Both the position numbers and the translations under genes were made by a program. Below the pieces are notes generated by a model. It was not told the origin of the DNA. It worked only from the letters and a program-made list of their open reading frames with translations, and made no database searches. DNA of 64,000 bases from Acridotheres tristis (Eukaryota; Chordata; Aves; Passeriformes; Sturnidae), in contig CM072893.1 of assembly GCA_037013685.1 (NCBI GenBank), positions 19,115,736 to 19,179,735 on the forward strand, written 5' to 3'. Of this stretch, positions 35,550 to 47,087 are shown piece by piece (the stretch's first letter is position 1; the number at the start of each line of letters is the position of its first letter).

Positions 35550-36587
35550 AGGTGGAAAGGAATACCTTGGTTTTCAGAGGATAATTGCTGTAAAAATTAA
35601 ACTTAAGTAATGGTTCAGTATGACAAGTGGAGACTGCTGGGGAGATCTAAAGCATCCTGTACGGAAAAAAGGAAACAGCAAAGTTTGGTCGGAAGGAGCT
35701 TTAGTTACTGCATGGTCAACACTTGAAAATGCCCTGCTCCTCTTGCAACACTTGTAACTTGCCTGATTATTTTTTGAGGTTTGATCAGATCAGTTGACTT
35801 GTAGTGAGCTTTGTGAGTCAGGGCAGGTTATTTCATGGGTGGCACGTTATTTTACAGGTGGATAAAGATTCCAAAAACACCTTCCTTCTCAGACACCTTT
35901 CATACCCACATATGGTCTTTAAATACCTGAAGTTTAAATCTCAGCGTGGGCAATGTTTTATTCCCAGTATTGTGGAAGGTTAGGAAACTGTCCAAAAAGC
36001 AGTCAAGAAGAAAGATAACTGAACCACCCTTTGATAGTAGGGGTCAGTTTAAAAACATCTTGTGCATGGTCCCTTACCACACGGACAAACAACCATCCTG
36101 CATTAACTCGTTTGTTCACATCTCAGATGATCTCCATTTTTATCTTCTGGTTTTCTTCAGCTTCTTCTGTGATGACAAGCAAGGCAGGGAAAGGGGTTAG
36201 GGCAATGAATAATAAGAGGGTGGCCTTCATCCTTATGGTTTTATTGTAGGCAGTGCAGAAGCAAAAACAAAGAGAGGCGCTTGCACAGAAACCTTTCTCT
36301 AAACACAACTTTGATACAGCAGCACTCACTCAGGTCTCCTCCCTGTCTTACAGACTGCTCCTCCTGTGTACACAATAGAGGAGATAAAGATACCAACTGC
36401 TGTTTGGAGTGGTGGACAGGACAAATTTGCAGACCCAAAAGACATGGCAAGACTACTTCCTCGGATTACTAATCTCATTTACCATGAGAATTTTCCTAAA
36501 TGGGGACATGAAGATTTCCTTTGGGGCCTTGATGCAACTGAGAAAATGTATCTGAAAATCATTGAACTACTAAGAAAATATGCTTAA
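25893..36587 (+). CDS. LIPM: Acid lipase, LIPM-like (copy B), nine coding exons
   Basis: Tandem duplicate of the 7769-16986 lipase with the same exon plan and length (402 residues). Coding exons: 25893-26024, 29476-29590, 29843-30041, 30826-30935, 31778-31914, 32867-33007, 33734-33805, 35086-35154, 36354-36587. No frameshift, stop or broken splice site is visible, so it looks functional. Signal peptide, oxyanion HHGLL, Ser180 in GHSEG, Asp348 in GGQD and His377 are kept. By eye it differs from copy A at 19 residues: R36C, T99I, Q100H, T183I, F232L, S236C, V246M, S249P, V250A, M251T, Q257L, E258G, F269V, T281I, V290A, M297I, N352D, L378E, I381L. Several lie beside the oxyanion loop, the nucleophile elbow and the catalytic histidine, so substrate preference may differ (inference). 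Intron 1 is about 1.46 kb longer than in copy A because it holds a solo LTR. Confidence 0.93.
26123..27579 (-). mobile_element. Solo LTR, ERV-derived, in lipase B intron 1
   Basis: A 1,457-bp insertion absent from unit A. It starts TG and ends CA and is flanked by a perfect 5-bp target duplication GTTGC (26118-26122 and 27580-27584); copy A has a single GTTGC at the empty site. The poly(A) signal reads on the minus strand (26300-26305), so the element is antisense to the lipase. It contains a G+C-rich segment (about 27,085-27,365) with long G and C runs and a minus-strand CCAATCAG box. A 5-bp duplication suits ERVL-type or some other retroviral integrases; the class is inferred. No internal viral genes are present. 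Confidence 0.93.
28138..28271. repeat. AT-rich tandem array, lipase B intron 1
   Basis: Counterpart of 8555-8684, with repeat units rearranged relative to copy A. Confidence 0.85.
32867..33007 (+). CDS. LIPM: Lipase B exon 6, diverged cap-region exon
   Basis: Counterpart of 13280-13420, encoding residues 232-278 and beginning [17 protein letters not shown]. It is open, phase 0-0, with acceptor CCCTCAG and donor ACG|GTAAGG. Nine residues differ from copy A, including the run S249P, V250A, M251T and the pair Q257L, E258G. Such a dense cluster in otherwise near-identical DNA suggests a short conversion tract or local selection. Confidence 0.9.
35522..35547. repeat. Poly(A) run in lipase B intron 8
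   Basis: 26 consecutive A, longer than the run at the same place in copy A (about 15,932-15,945). It is an ordinary length-variable homopolymer. Confidence 0.9.
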
Positions 36588-37724
36588 AGTGCCACAGAAG
36601 GATTTCATTCACGCAGTAGAAACCCCAGAGATTTCTATTTAGCTGTTGATTATTGGGTTCGGGATAGGTGTACAGGTTTACAAACTACTGACAATTGGTT
36701 TTCCATTTTTTCCATTGTTTCCTATGTTGTTACACTATTTTGGTGACTGCAGTCTTTCTGAAAAGCTGAGGTACATGTAATGACCACGGAAAGTACAAAT
36801 ATTTTAGATAGAACACTTCAGGGACCCCTTACTTTGGAAGATTTCCGTTTTTATGAGACTGATTTTGCTAAGATTTCATTTTCTGTTTCCTTGTTGACCT
36901 GTACTACATATTTCACTTGAGACAAAGGTGATTTCCCCTGAAAACCCAAAATAGGATATAATTTCTTTTTTCAGTGTATTTTGCTGAAGTGAATCATCTG
37001 CCATCCTGATAGCGTTTCCCCCTTTTTCCTCTCCTCACTTTACCAACAGCAGCAAGGAAGACCCCAAAGATTTTCATTTGTAAAACTACTCTGGCATCTA
37101 AGCAGGCAGGAGCTGGCTATACTGGTCAAAATGCAAAGAAATCCAACACCAAAACATATATGTCAGAGAAAAAAGCACTTGACTGTTGGATCAACGCAGA
37201 TACTCTCTTACCCTCACACAGTTTTTCCTCTTACTACAAAGAGCACAACTGTCTTCACTCTCATAACCTGGCAGCTGGGGATTGAGAAGATGCAGGCATA
37301 GCGGCAAACTGCACAGAAAAGACAACTGCATCCTCCTCAATAAATATTCCTGCCAATATCAGTAAAGAAATTGAAGCTCTTCTGGGTCCTCAGTTCATCG
37401 TGTCAGTGTTTGTCTATAAGACTGTTCCAGGGGGTAAAGATCACACCAAATGCTTCATCATTACATGGGAAGTCAGGAGAGCTCCGGCTCTGTGGGTGTT
37501 TCTGGGTGGGGGCATAAACCCAGATTCCTCAGTCAAGACTTGTGGAAAGTGAAACCCATTTGATAATAATCTGGGAGATAAAGACCAATATAAACAAAAC
37601 ATGTTTGTCTCTCGTACTACAGAAAACACATGCAAAGGACATCTTCATGCAAACATATGCAAGTGACACACCTCCTCTAGCAACGTGTGGAACCACTGGG
37701 GACTGAGTTCTCAGCTTCTGGAGA

Positions 37725-38089
37725 CCATTGCGGTCCAAGACACAGAGTGGCTACTCTTGCCTACACCACATCATTTATAAATCCCAGTGTCCTGAGCACC
37801 CCAGGGAACTCACAACACACCTGGCTCACCTCCATAAAGCAGCAGGGCAGACCCAGCACTGGCACAACAAACACTGCACCCAATACAGACAGGGGCTCAC
37901 GTCTGAAGGCAGGAGGAATAGGACCCACAATTCCAGCTTAGGTGAAGAGGAAGAGAGAGGCTCTCTGAGGGCCTCCCTTCACCTCTGCTCTCATTCACAC
38001 TTCTGCAGCAGCAGCCAGCATTCAGATAAGGTGCATGGGATGAACTTGACAGTGTCACTTTGCACAGAACGTACAGTGCATGGGAGGGA
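37725..38089. repeat. Partial third unit (start only), near-identical
   Basis: Repeats 18,744 to about 19,100 with very few changes, through ACGTACAGTGCA. At about 38,085-38,089 the identity stops abruptly. The 0.4 kb before it (37,303-37,724) likewise repeats 18,326-18,743, the inter-unit sequence. Confidence 0.88.
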
Positions 38090-39000
38090 AGGAAAGGGAA
38101 TCACAGTCCCAAACTCCTTCCACCCTCTCCAGTGGTCTCTTTTACCTTCTTCAGAATCAGGGCTAAAATGAATTGGAACTGATTCTTCATGAACCAGAGC
38201 ACATGGCTCTGCCCAACTGAAGAAAGCAGTGGGCACACACTGGGGACTGCCTTTTCAAGATTGTGAAGGAAAGTGGATGTAGCCATTCCTCAAAATCTGG
38301 TTGTGTGGTCACAGGTCTGAAATTAAGTTTACTCATTCTGGAAGCAGCCACCAAAGGCTGCCCCAGGACATCAGGTTCAAACCTTTTTAGAGCATCTTCC
38401 CATGCTGTATGAGAAGAACCAGCCATAGACACACCCTGCAAGAGTTACAGGGAAATATTCAGGTCAGTGACCAAAAGTTCTTGGGAAAGAACACCATGTG
38501 CAGTGTCTTGAATACTAACACATAAATCAGCCTAATGTTCAGCCTAATTTCAGCTCTGACATAACTGAGTAAGGGATTGCCAGTTCTTCCAATGGAAGAC
38601 AGTTTCCAAATACCCATCTGATAGGATCTCCATTTACCAAAGTTTCCTGCAACTAAACATTATCTTCTTATTATCATCCATCAGAAATGCAGTCCTTGAA
38701 TTCACAGTGTCTGGACAACAGTAGTACCCATTCTTTACATTTCCCCTTGGAAAACTGTTAGCTACCCAGACAAAATCCTTGCAGCACTGAAAGTATCCCT
38801 TCTATGTCTGCTTCAGGATAGGTTTGACTCAATAGTTCCAATGAAAAACCTCCATGGCACAGACTGGAACCTCTATTTCATAACTCTCTCAGCCAAATCC
38901 AAGATACCAAGTGTTTTAACACAGTGGATTTTTGTTGCTTGCCCAAACCAGTCCTTCCTGTTCTTAAAGCCAGGACCAAGACTTGTGGTCTCACTCCACA
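38090..39000. repeat. Old, decayed and internally deleted copy of the same unit
   Basis: Two patches still align by eye to the unit. About 38,120-38,270 matches 850-960 (shared AGAGCA/AGCAGTGGGCA stretches). About 38,676-38,960 matches about 4,215-4,560 (shared AAATGCAGTCCT and CCTCCATGGCA). The roughly 3.2 kb lying between them in unit A is reduced to about 0.4 kb here. No lipase or ANKRD22-like exon is visible in it. Confidence 0.6.
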
Positions 39001-39579
39001 GCCACTAGCACCAAGAGTGGTACTTCAAGGCCGAGATGCCAAGCAGCCAGAACATCCTCATATACAATGAAAGGAGGGAAGGAAAATGACATTACTGTGT
39101 TTGAGGGTGCAGAATGAACTAAATACAAGTATCTTAGATCTTGTCTAGACTTCCATGCCCAGGTTTGGGGTTCAGGAAAGGTGTCAATATGATCAATACC
39201 TGCCGAGCAAGTTCAGCAGGAAGACAACAGGAAGGTCGCCCAAACTTATCGCAGAGTGAGTAACTGCTGCATTGGCTGAACATTCCCAGCAGAGATCTAG
39301 GCCAGCCCAGTGCCCTGCCCTGCCTACTCAGAAACCCAGGCTAACTCTTCTGCTTCAGCAGAGGAAGGCTCTCCTGTCCAGCATGCCTCTTCCCACGTAC
39401 CACAGCCCCACACTGACAACCATATCTTCAGTTTAACTTTCGTCCTTTTCTCATTACCCACAGCTTCCTTCGCAAAGAGGTTAATATTGTTTCCCCTCAC
39501 TTAGCCCTTCCCAAAGTTCATTAGAGCCCAGATGAGGTGTGCATTACCTCGGGTACCCAAGCAGATAAGGACTGATTAA
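39001..39579. other. Intergenic stretch before the STAMBPL1 CpG island
   Basis: Ordinary AT/GC-mixed sequence. No exon, repeat or similarity to the lipase unit is visible after about 39,000. Confidence 0.5.
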
Positions 39580-40460
39580 TGATGGCCGGGCTGACAGCGG
39601 GACCGTGGGAAATGCGAAGGGGATACATCCCCGGTGCGCACGGACCATGCCGCACCCCAGCACGCTCTGCCCTCGCCCCCCGGCAGCTGCGGGGCTGCGG
39701 CGGCGGCCGGAGCCCGCAGCGCAGAGCGGGACGCGGCCACGCCGCTCTCCCGGCGCGGCGCAGGCTCCTCCCTTCGCCCCGCACGGTGACACGGCCCGGC
39801 TGCGGCGGCGCAGGGCGCTCGGTGCCCGCCGCCACCTGCCCGCCCGGGGCCGCTCCAGCTCACGGCGCCCGGGGCTCCGCGTCCCGGCGGGGCTAGGCGA
39901 GGCGAGACGGGAGGAGGAAGAGAAAGAGAAGCAAGAGGAGGGCCAGGCCGCCCCGGCGCTCCTGCCTCCCGGTCCGCCTCGCTCTTTGTCCACGGCAGCC
40001 GCCTCTCGCACGGATGCGAGACCCGGTAAGCAGCATCGCCCTTCCCGCTGCGGGGAGTGGGGGGCGCGGAGCCGGCGAGGCGCTGCTCCCGCCTCCATGC
40101 CGCTGCTCTGCGCCAGCGGCCCCTGCGGGCAGAGCGACAAGGGGCTGGTACCCCTTCCGGGGCCGCAGCCGTGGCAGCTCCATCCGCCCCTCGGCCCGGC
40201 CAGCGTCTCGTCCTCGCCCCGGTGTCAGGGGCGGCGACCAGCGGAGGCCTCTCGGAAACAGCCCTCCTCCGGGCAGGGCGGAACAACGGGCGGGAGCGGC
40301 TCGCGGGGCGTGGGAGCAGCGTGGGCAGTGCGGTGGCACCGGGGGCTCGGGGCTGTGCGGGAGGCGGCGGGCAGCGAGCCCGGCCGGCTGAACCTGCTGA
40401 CTCCGCTGCGTCTACGCAAAGAGGTGGTGGCAGTGTGGTGGGGAGTCCGGAATGTTACCG
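39580..40460 (+). promoter_or_regulatory. STAMBPL1: CpG island: STAMBPL1 promoter and first non-coding exon
   Basis: An abrupt, strongly G+C-rich stretch dense in CpG, unlike the AT-rich surroundings. It lies upstream of and in line with STAMBPL1. A good donor, ACCCG|GTAAGC, ends at 40,025 and suits a 5' UTR exon whose splice partner is the exon holding the ATG at 52,238 (acceptor near 52,180 or 52,226). There is no obvious TATA box, as expected for a housekeeping promoter. Long open frames here on both strands come from the base composition and are not taken as genes. The exact transcription start cannot be read. Confidence 0.75.
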
Positions 40461-43400
40461 TGTGCCGGAGACAAATCAAACTGATAACAATATTTGTTTT
40501 TAAATGACTTCCATATATATATGTGAAAGATGATCATCGGAACAGAAAGTGAAAGAATCTGAAACAGTAGAAATAGTGTTCGCTGAGCATCAGTAACTTT
40601 CTGCTGAGCTTTATCTATTCATATACTTGGTTTTGTACCTGCCTCCTTTTGACCTCTGTAGGATCTCAGGTGTCCTTCTGGAGTGCACTGAGGAATGTAA
40701 CTCACTCTTGCACATGTTGCCCTGTTTCGGAAGGATGCCCAAAAGTCTCTTCTGGGGGAATTCCTCTTGGTCTGGAATTATTTGTATTTAATATGCACGT
40801 GGTTCTCTGAATGTTCTGAGAAGTCATGGGCAGGAAAACCCCACGTTATTCTGAGAATGAGAAGTAGTGAGATTATAAGATCTTGTAGACAATGTACTCC
40901 TCAGGTGAACACCAGCTTTGAGAAAGTTCTGTCTTCACGGAATGGGATTTCTCCCTGTTGCAGGTTTAAGTGGATTACTAACCAAAACTGTAGTTGGCAT
41001 ATGTTGATGACTTGCCTTAGGCAGCCAAGTCCTAGAAAATAGGATATAGACCCAGAACTTCATTGAATATTCCCAGGAGAATTGAGCCCAGATTTGTTGT
41101 GGGTGCTGCTTAGGCAATATACTCTGAAATAGATGAGTTTTCTCATGTACTAAATGCGTTACAACTGGTGTATTGCATGTCTAGGTGCTAAGCGTTTGGA
41201 TAACTAAACCAAAGACTAGGGTTGAAAAGTCTGGAGTTTCATAGATCACAAGATACTATAGGAATGCAGGAAGCATTCATCCCAAACTCTGTATAATCTG
41301 TAGGTACCAATTTCATAGTTGAGAGTATTTGTGCATTGTGTGTACAATATTTTAAATGTCTGTAAGTGCAGGGGGCTATTTTGTAACATTATGTTTAAAA
41401 ATTGTCTTGATCAATCCTGAAGTCATTTGGGTTACTTGATACTGCTCCGCAGACAATGTGAAGGCATTTCTTATGTGGTTTTCTTTATGTGCATGAAACA
41501 TGTTCAAGGTTAGGCCTTAAGGCTTTTCCTGGAAGTTAATCACCAAGATCAGGAAGAGTATAGCTCAAGGTGAGGGATGTTGTAAAATCTCCAGCTGCTG
41601 AGGGAATAGCAAGGTGACTTGTGGATGAAGACACTGAACAAACACTGCATAAAACTGAGTATTTGGTCTCTGTTTGCTGGACACGTATGAATAATGGCTT
41701 TTTCTGGTTTTGTCAGACTCCTGAAATGTTATTTCTGCACCAAAGATTTCACTTTCAATTTGTGTTCTGAAAATTAGTTTACTGCCATGTAAAGGAAGTC
41801 TTCATCTATACAATTCTAATAAAATTAGAACATTTATATTTTCATGCCAGGAAAAATATTTTCTAGTCATGCTTTCCATTATAAATAGAAGTATCAGTCC
41901 ATGAAAGAAAATTATCTTTCTTGTGCAGTTCCTGAACAATCCATGTGCAGAGGCTTAGTACTGTTGTTGCAAAGAAATTCCTATGATAAAAATCCAGCCT
42001 TTTCCATCTTGCCCGGCTGCTGATGCCTTTCAGTAATGCTGTGAGTCAGGCAGCTCCTCAGACACAACCCATTGCCTACCACTTCCTACTGGCAGCTCTG
42101 GATGAGTCACAGCTCAGCACACAACATATGGAATTGCGTTATGGAAGCTGTGGGCTCTCCACATAATCAACGTAGGAAGTATCTTCCTCTTTTAGCATCT
42201 CTGAACCACTGTCAGAAAGCCTTCAGAGACATCTATTGCTCTCTGTTGATATAAAAAGGAGCTTGTATAGGCTACAAAGATCAATAGGCTCATCCTGACA
42301 GGAAAAGCAAATAATTTGAAAGGCTCAAAGGTAGACTGTGCATAGCTTCACTGGGATGAATAGCCTGTTGGCCTGCAAGGGTACAAAATGTTAACCAGGA
42401 ATCATCATGCTCAGCTTTGATATTCTGGATAATTCAACTGACTGTCAAGCAGCCCTGTGAGCTGACTGTGTTACTGCCAGTGCTGCTATAAAACCTGTGC
42501 TTACCACCGTCAGTCGTAGAAACTTAAGTAAGAGAAATTAAATATTGTAACCATCCAAGTAGGACAAGCAGTCTAAAGCTCACAGAATTCTTCTTATGGA
42601 GCCAGACATCCCTCTTATTTTTCCTGGGGTTTATTTGCTCATAGCATGCTACATCCTGAATTGTCTAGAATAGGGGAGGAGGTCAAAGGTTTCCTTATGA
42701 AATCAACTAACTGCGTTATTTTAATATAAACATTGTACTACAGAAACATGCCAGATTAAATGGTAGCTATTCATACTGATTGACCACACTTCATCCTGTG
42801 GTAATCTCACTATCCATTTCTTACCTGACCTTTCCTTATTTAATTATTTGTGTACAAAATAGTCAGAATCCCTTGAACTAAGGTCTCAAATTATTTTTTC
42901 TAGATTTGAGGCAAAAAAAAAGCTTCATTCTTTTTAGATATTTTAACAGTCTTTAAATAAATGGTGAATTTCTATGTCAGAAATGCCAAGTAAATTTGGC
43001 TCTCCTTTATTTTGCCCCTATATTTTGAGCTATAGAAAGTAAGACAGCATAAGAATTTGTCATCAGATAGAAACAGAAATTGATTGTTGCAACCAGTTAC
43101 TCAATTAACAAGTGTCCTTATATTATGGAGTCTGAAAGTATTCTAAAATTAGGTAGGATATACTTTGCAGAAAAAAATCATTGCATTTTATGGGAAGAAC
43201 CAGAAGATTCTAAACCCCTCTAGCCTAGTGGTACCTTGCCCCTGAAAGAAATAGGGATACAGACAGAAAAGAATCTATGAAACCAAAGGTTTTACAAGGA
43301 ATCATGCTTGCTTTGTTTTTCAGAAGTCTATGAAGTTGCAGACCTCTGTGCTGATTTTAACCTCTCATTTGTTCCCCTTAGCAACACAGCTTCTTGTCTT

Positions 43401-45631
43401 CATGTTGGAATTTAATTTTATCACTGATGTAATGGATTGAAACTATCTCCTTTTTCTCAGTATTTCAGTTGAATCATCAAAGAACAAATTGTATAAAACC
43501 AGCTCTTTCTTCTACTTCTGTCCTCTTCTGGGTCACTGTGCCCTGGTGCAATTTTCTTGGGGGATTGCTGTGGATTTCCCAGAGGAAGGAAATGGCACTG
43601 TTTTTCTACACCATGTCTAGAACATCCTTTTAGTGGGTCACTGGAAAGATGCTGTTCTGTGTTGCATAAGTACATTTCACTGACTGCCTAAGAAAGCTTT
43701 TGCTTGTAATCCAAGACATTCTACATTGGTTGATATTTATCCATTATGTTAAAAATGCTTTTTTGCTGAAACTGAATGGTGTCACTAAAGAAAGGAGGGG
43801 GGAGGAAGGACTGTCCTTTGTTTTAACACAAGAATTCACAAGAGAAAGAACTGCCAGTTCACGAATGCACATGAATCCAGCCCATTTTTCAGGACATTCT
43901 GTTAAAAGTCACTAATATCTTTGTAGACAGAGCATAAGAATGAATCTGGTAATGAGCAGTCATCTATGTGCACAGCTCAAATGCATGGGATTATGTTATC
44001 GTAGCACAACCATGCTAGATGTTGATTTCAAAACAGCCAGCATAAAAATGAATGAGAAAATGGTTGGCAGTCAGAGCTCTCCTCTGTGCTTTGAAGCAAT
44101 AGGAGAGAGAAGCCTGTAGGTTCTGCATTCACATACTCTGTAGGGAGCAAAAGCCAGATTCTTGCACATGCCATGTTGAACATTATCTGCATATTGTGGT
44201 GGTTTAGCAGAGTCTTAGCAGACCCAGTAGAAATCTAATTTTATTAACGTAGCTTCTTGATGCAGTAATGTTTGTACCTGTGTCAAGAGGAATGCTATCC
44301 TTAGAAAACAGGTAGTCAATGATATCCAAGTAACTATGCTGACTAATTGCAGTAGTCAAAATATTTGCAAAATAGCTATAACAATCTTCAGATAATTAAT
44401 TCAAACTTCATTTTGAAATGGGAAAACAGATCCTTGTGTCAGCCATTGTTTTTTTAGATTAAAATAAAGCTCAGATTTGTGATGCAAGGGACAGCACTGA
44501 GTGGCCTAAGCATATAAGAAAGGCTTTGGTTTGGCAGACCTGTATATGGAGGCTCTTCCCTGCCCATGGTTTCTCTGTCTCAGCACCCAAGCAGGTGAAG
44601 GTGTTGCTGTCTATCTGTCACTGACATAGTGTGCAGAGAGGCCTCTAGGCAGTGTGCTGGGGCATGGGAGGCATTGGTCCTTCACCAGTGAGAAAAAGGA
44701 AATGCTCCTGACCAGCTTCTAGGTTCATGGTTGTATAGCTCAGCAGCTGCTTCTGGCAGTTAGTGGAGCTTGGGAGGAGGTCTTGGAACTGCTGTTTAAA
44801 TGGAGCTGTGGAGCTAAGGAGCAGTGTCAAACTATGAACTGTTACTGAGATGGGCTTTTCTAGAGCTGAGCTTAGTAGTAGCTGTCAAGAGCAACTTCTC
44901 CACTGAAAGGCATAGGGTTTTCAGAAACTGGCTCCTCACAGTGATTCCTTTCATTGAAAGGCCAATCTGTTGAGTTTTGTTGATTGGATATTTCCTCTGC
45001 ACAAGAGAATGATCTTGCCATGACATTCAGTGCTTCGTTCTGGTTTTTTTCCAGAAGAGACTACTTACTATACTAGCTGAATCACTTGCTGTGATGATGA
45101 ATGCTTGTTACAAAAAGCATGTTGACAGATGAGCACGCTGTTTCTTTTTGGAGAGAACCAACAGAAAGCAGTTTGCTATTTAGGCTGGTATTTAGCACAT
45201 AACAAACCTAAGTGTGTGTGCATAAATTATTATGTGCTGTGCCAATACATGGCCTGGCATTTCAAAAAGAACTGGATGAGACGGGTGCCTGTATTTCTAA
45301 CCTATTTTTCACCAAATTCACTTGAATATCCACTTCCAAGCACAAAATTTTAAGTATCTGCTTCATGGGTAACTTATGGTCCTTTACCTTCATCTGACAA
45401 TCACTGCTGTGACCTATTTAAAGTTTGCTGAGACAACTTAGTTCCACTGTGGGTAATTGAAAGGTGTTATTTGCACTTGCTAATTTGGCTATTTTAATAA
45501 GGACTGACCTCCTTATGGTTTGAGATGCATCTTTATTCTAGGATTCTGTAATCATCACACTTCCTAGTACAGTAACATCAAGTATGATTGTATTAACTTC
45601 TCATGACAATAGAAAAGTAAGTTTTTTCTTG

Positions 45632-47087
45632 TGTAGTGGTTTTGGTGCACCAATTTGAAATTTCCTGTCCAACACACGAATTATTGTTGTGCATCTAGGG
45701 CCGGCTAAATCGCCAGTGCACCCACTAGAATTTTTTACTCATTTCCTGCTGTGAGATAGGATTAGGAGGAAGGCAAAACAGGTTCAAACTTTAAAAAGTA
45801 CAAAGAAAAGCTTTATTACTGGAAACTATAAGGAAAATTAATAAGAATTAGAGTAAAACTTTCAGAACACTTCTCCTGCCCCCACAACTTCTTTTCATTC
45901 ACACTGACAATGTACAGAAACAAATCAGTCAGTTTACAATCTCTAAAATAGTCTTTCACCAATTTACCTGGGAGAGGAGACTTTTCTTCAGTCTATGGAG
46001 ATTTTCTCCACAAGAAAGTTTTCTCATAGCCTCGATGTCACAGGGATCAGCTGCCCTGGAGAACGGAAATCTGATCACTATGTAAAAATCCCTTCCTGGA
46101 CTGACAGTCTTCCCACAACTATTATCGAGGACCATGTCAACTTATGGAGCACACTTTAAGGATTGTAACAATTCAAACAAAAGCTTTCTTCGTCTTTGAA
46201 AACAGAGGTCTTTCTTCTTCTCTTCTCTGGGGGGCAGCAGGGATCTTCATCTTTCTATTCAAATGTCTTATAGGATCACAGCCATTACAACATCTCCTTA
46301 CTTCAGCACAAATGCCTCTGCTCCTATCTACAGTGAGAACATTTCATCCACCCCATAATGCGTTTCTATGAGTTATAGGGAAACAAGAATCTGCTCTCCA
46401 CAGCTTAAAAAAGAGAAATTTCAGTCCAAGAGTGAGGCATCTCCATCAATCTCTTCCATGTTTCATGTTTTTTCCAGGTGTTTTCATGCTGTTTCTATAT
46501 GCATCCTCATTTTGATCTTTTTCTTTCACTCAGGAGAGAGAACAAAGTATCTGCAAGTCTCATTTTGGGCAGTGAAAGAGCTCATATCTTGCCCAGGCAG
46601 TGGCTGGAGCAGTTGGGGTGGAGTATTTCAGACCACGCCGGGACAGTGGGGGCCCAGCCCTGCGGGACGGGCCCGGCCGTCTGTCCCCTCAGGCCGTGCG
46701 GGCACTGCTGCGAGATGGGCCCGACCACCTGGAGCTGCCCCTGAGGTGTTAGGGCAGCATTTCTGCCATGCTGGGGGAAGGGGGAGGCAGCCAGAATCTC
46801 AGTGGCCCAAGGGCTTCTCCTCCCCTCCTGGCCCAGCCCCGGCCTGGGCCCAGCCAGGCCCGCAGGCCGCACAAGGCCTGGCCTCCGCCAGGCTCGTTAC
46901 TTTCTGAGAGGCCAGAACGAAAAGAGACATTCCCTGGTTCTGCGTTTTCACACGTGTGTTTCACTAAGGTGCCTAAACTTTCTCATTGGTGTAATAATGT
47001 ATCAGTCTTAAAAACCAGATTGGTCCTTGTTAGGTCCAAAGGGGGCTGACAGTAAACTGCTTCAGGAAATTCATACAAACCACCACA
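45632..47087 (-). mobile_element. Solo LTR of the same family, in STAMBPL1 intron 1
   Basis: A 1,456-bp element with ends TGTAGTGGTTT and AAACCACCACA, an imperfect inverted repeat. It is flanked by the 5-bp target duplication TCTTG (45627-45631 and 47088-47092). The minus-strand poly(A) signal (45812-45817) lies about 180 bp from the right LTR end, as in the 26,123 element. Aligned stretches are similar (for example GTGAGATAGGATTAGGAGG against GTGAGACAGAACTAGGAG), and both have a G+C-rich middle. It looks older than the one in lipase B. No viral coding sequence is seen. Confidence 0.85.

Larger units (their letters stand above)
18744..37724. repeat. Tandem segmental duplication, unit B
   Basis: Second unit, same order and orientation as unit A. 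Differences from A: a solo LTR at 26,123-27,579, no C-rich tract at the 3.6-kb position, a roughly 0.6-kb shorter 3' flank of the lipase, and scattered substitutions (about 4 per kb in the stretches I compared upstream of the lipase). Confidence 0.95.

Noticed and set aside
478..38089. Whether the tandem repeats could be a CRISPR or other prokaryotic array
   Set aside because: The repeat unit is about 18 kb, intron-containing and eukaryotic; no short regularly spaced repeats are present.
39544..40507. Several long overlapping open frames (up to 300 codons) on both strands
   Set aside because: They come from the G+C-rich CpG island, which lacks stop codons. They are low-complexity Pro/Arg/Ala peptides without family resemblance.
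46368..47049. Open frames of up to 179 codons around 46.4-47.0 kb
   Set aside because: They lie in the G+C-rich middle of the solo LTR and are compositional.
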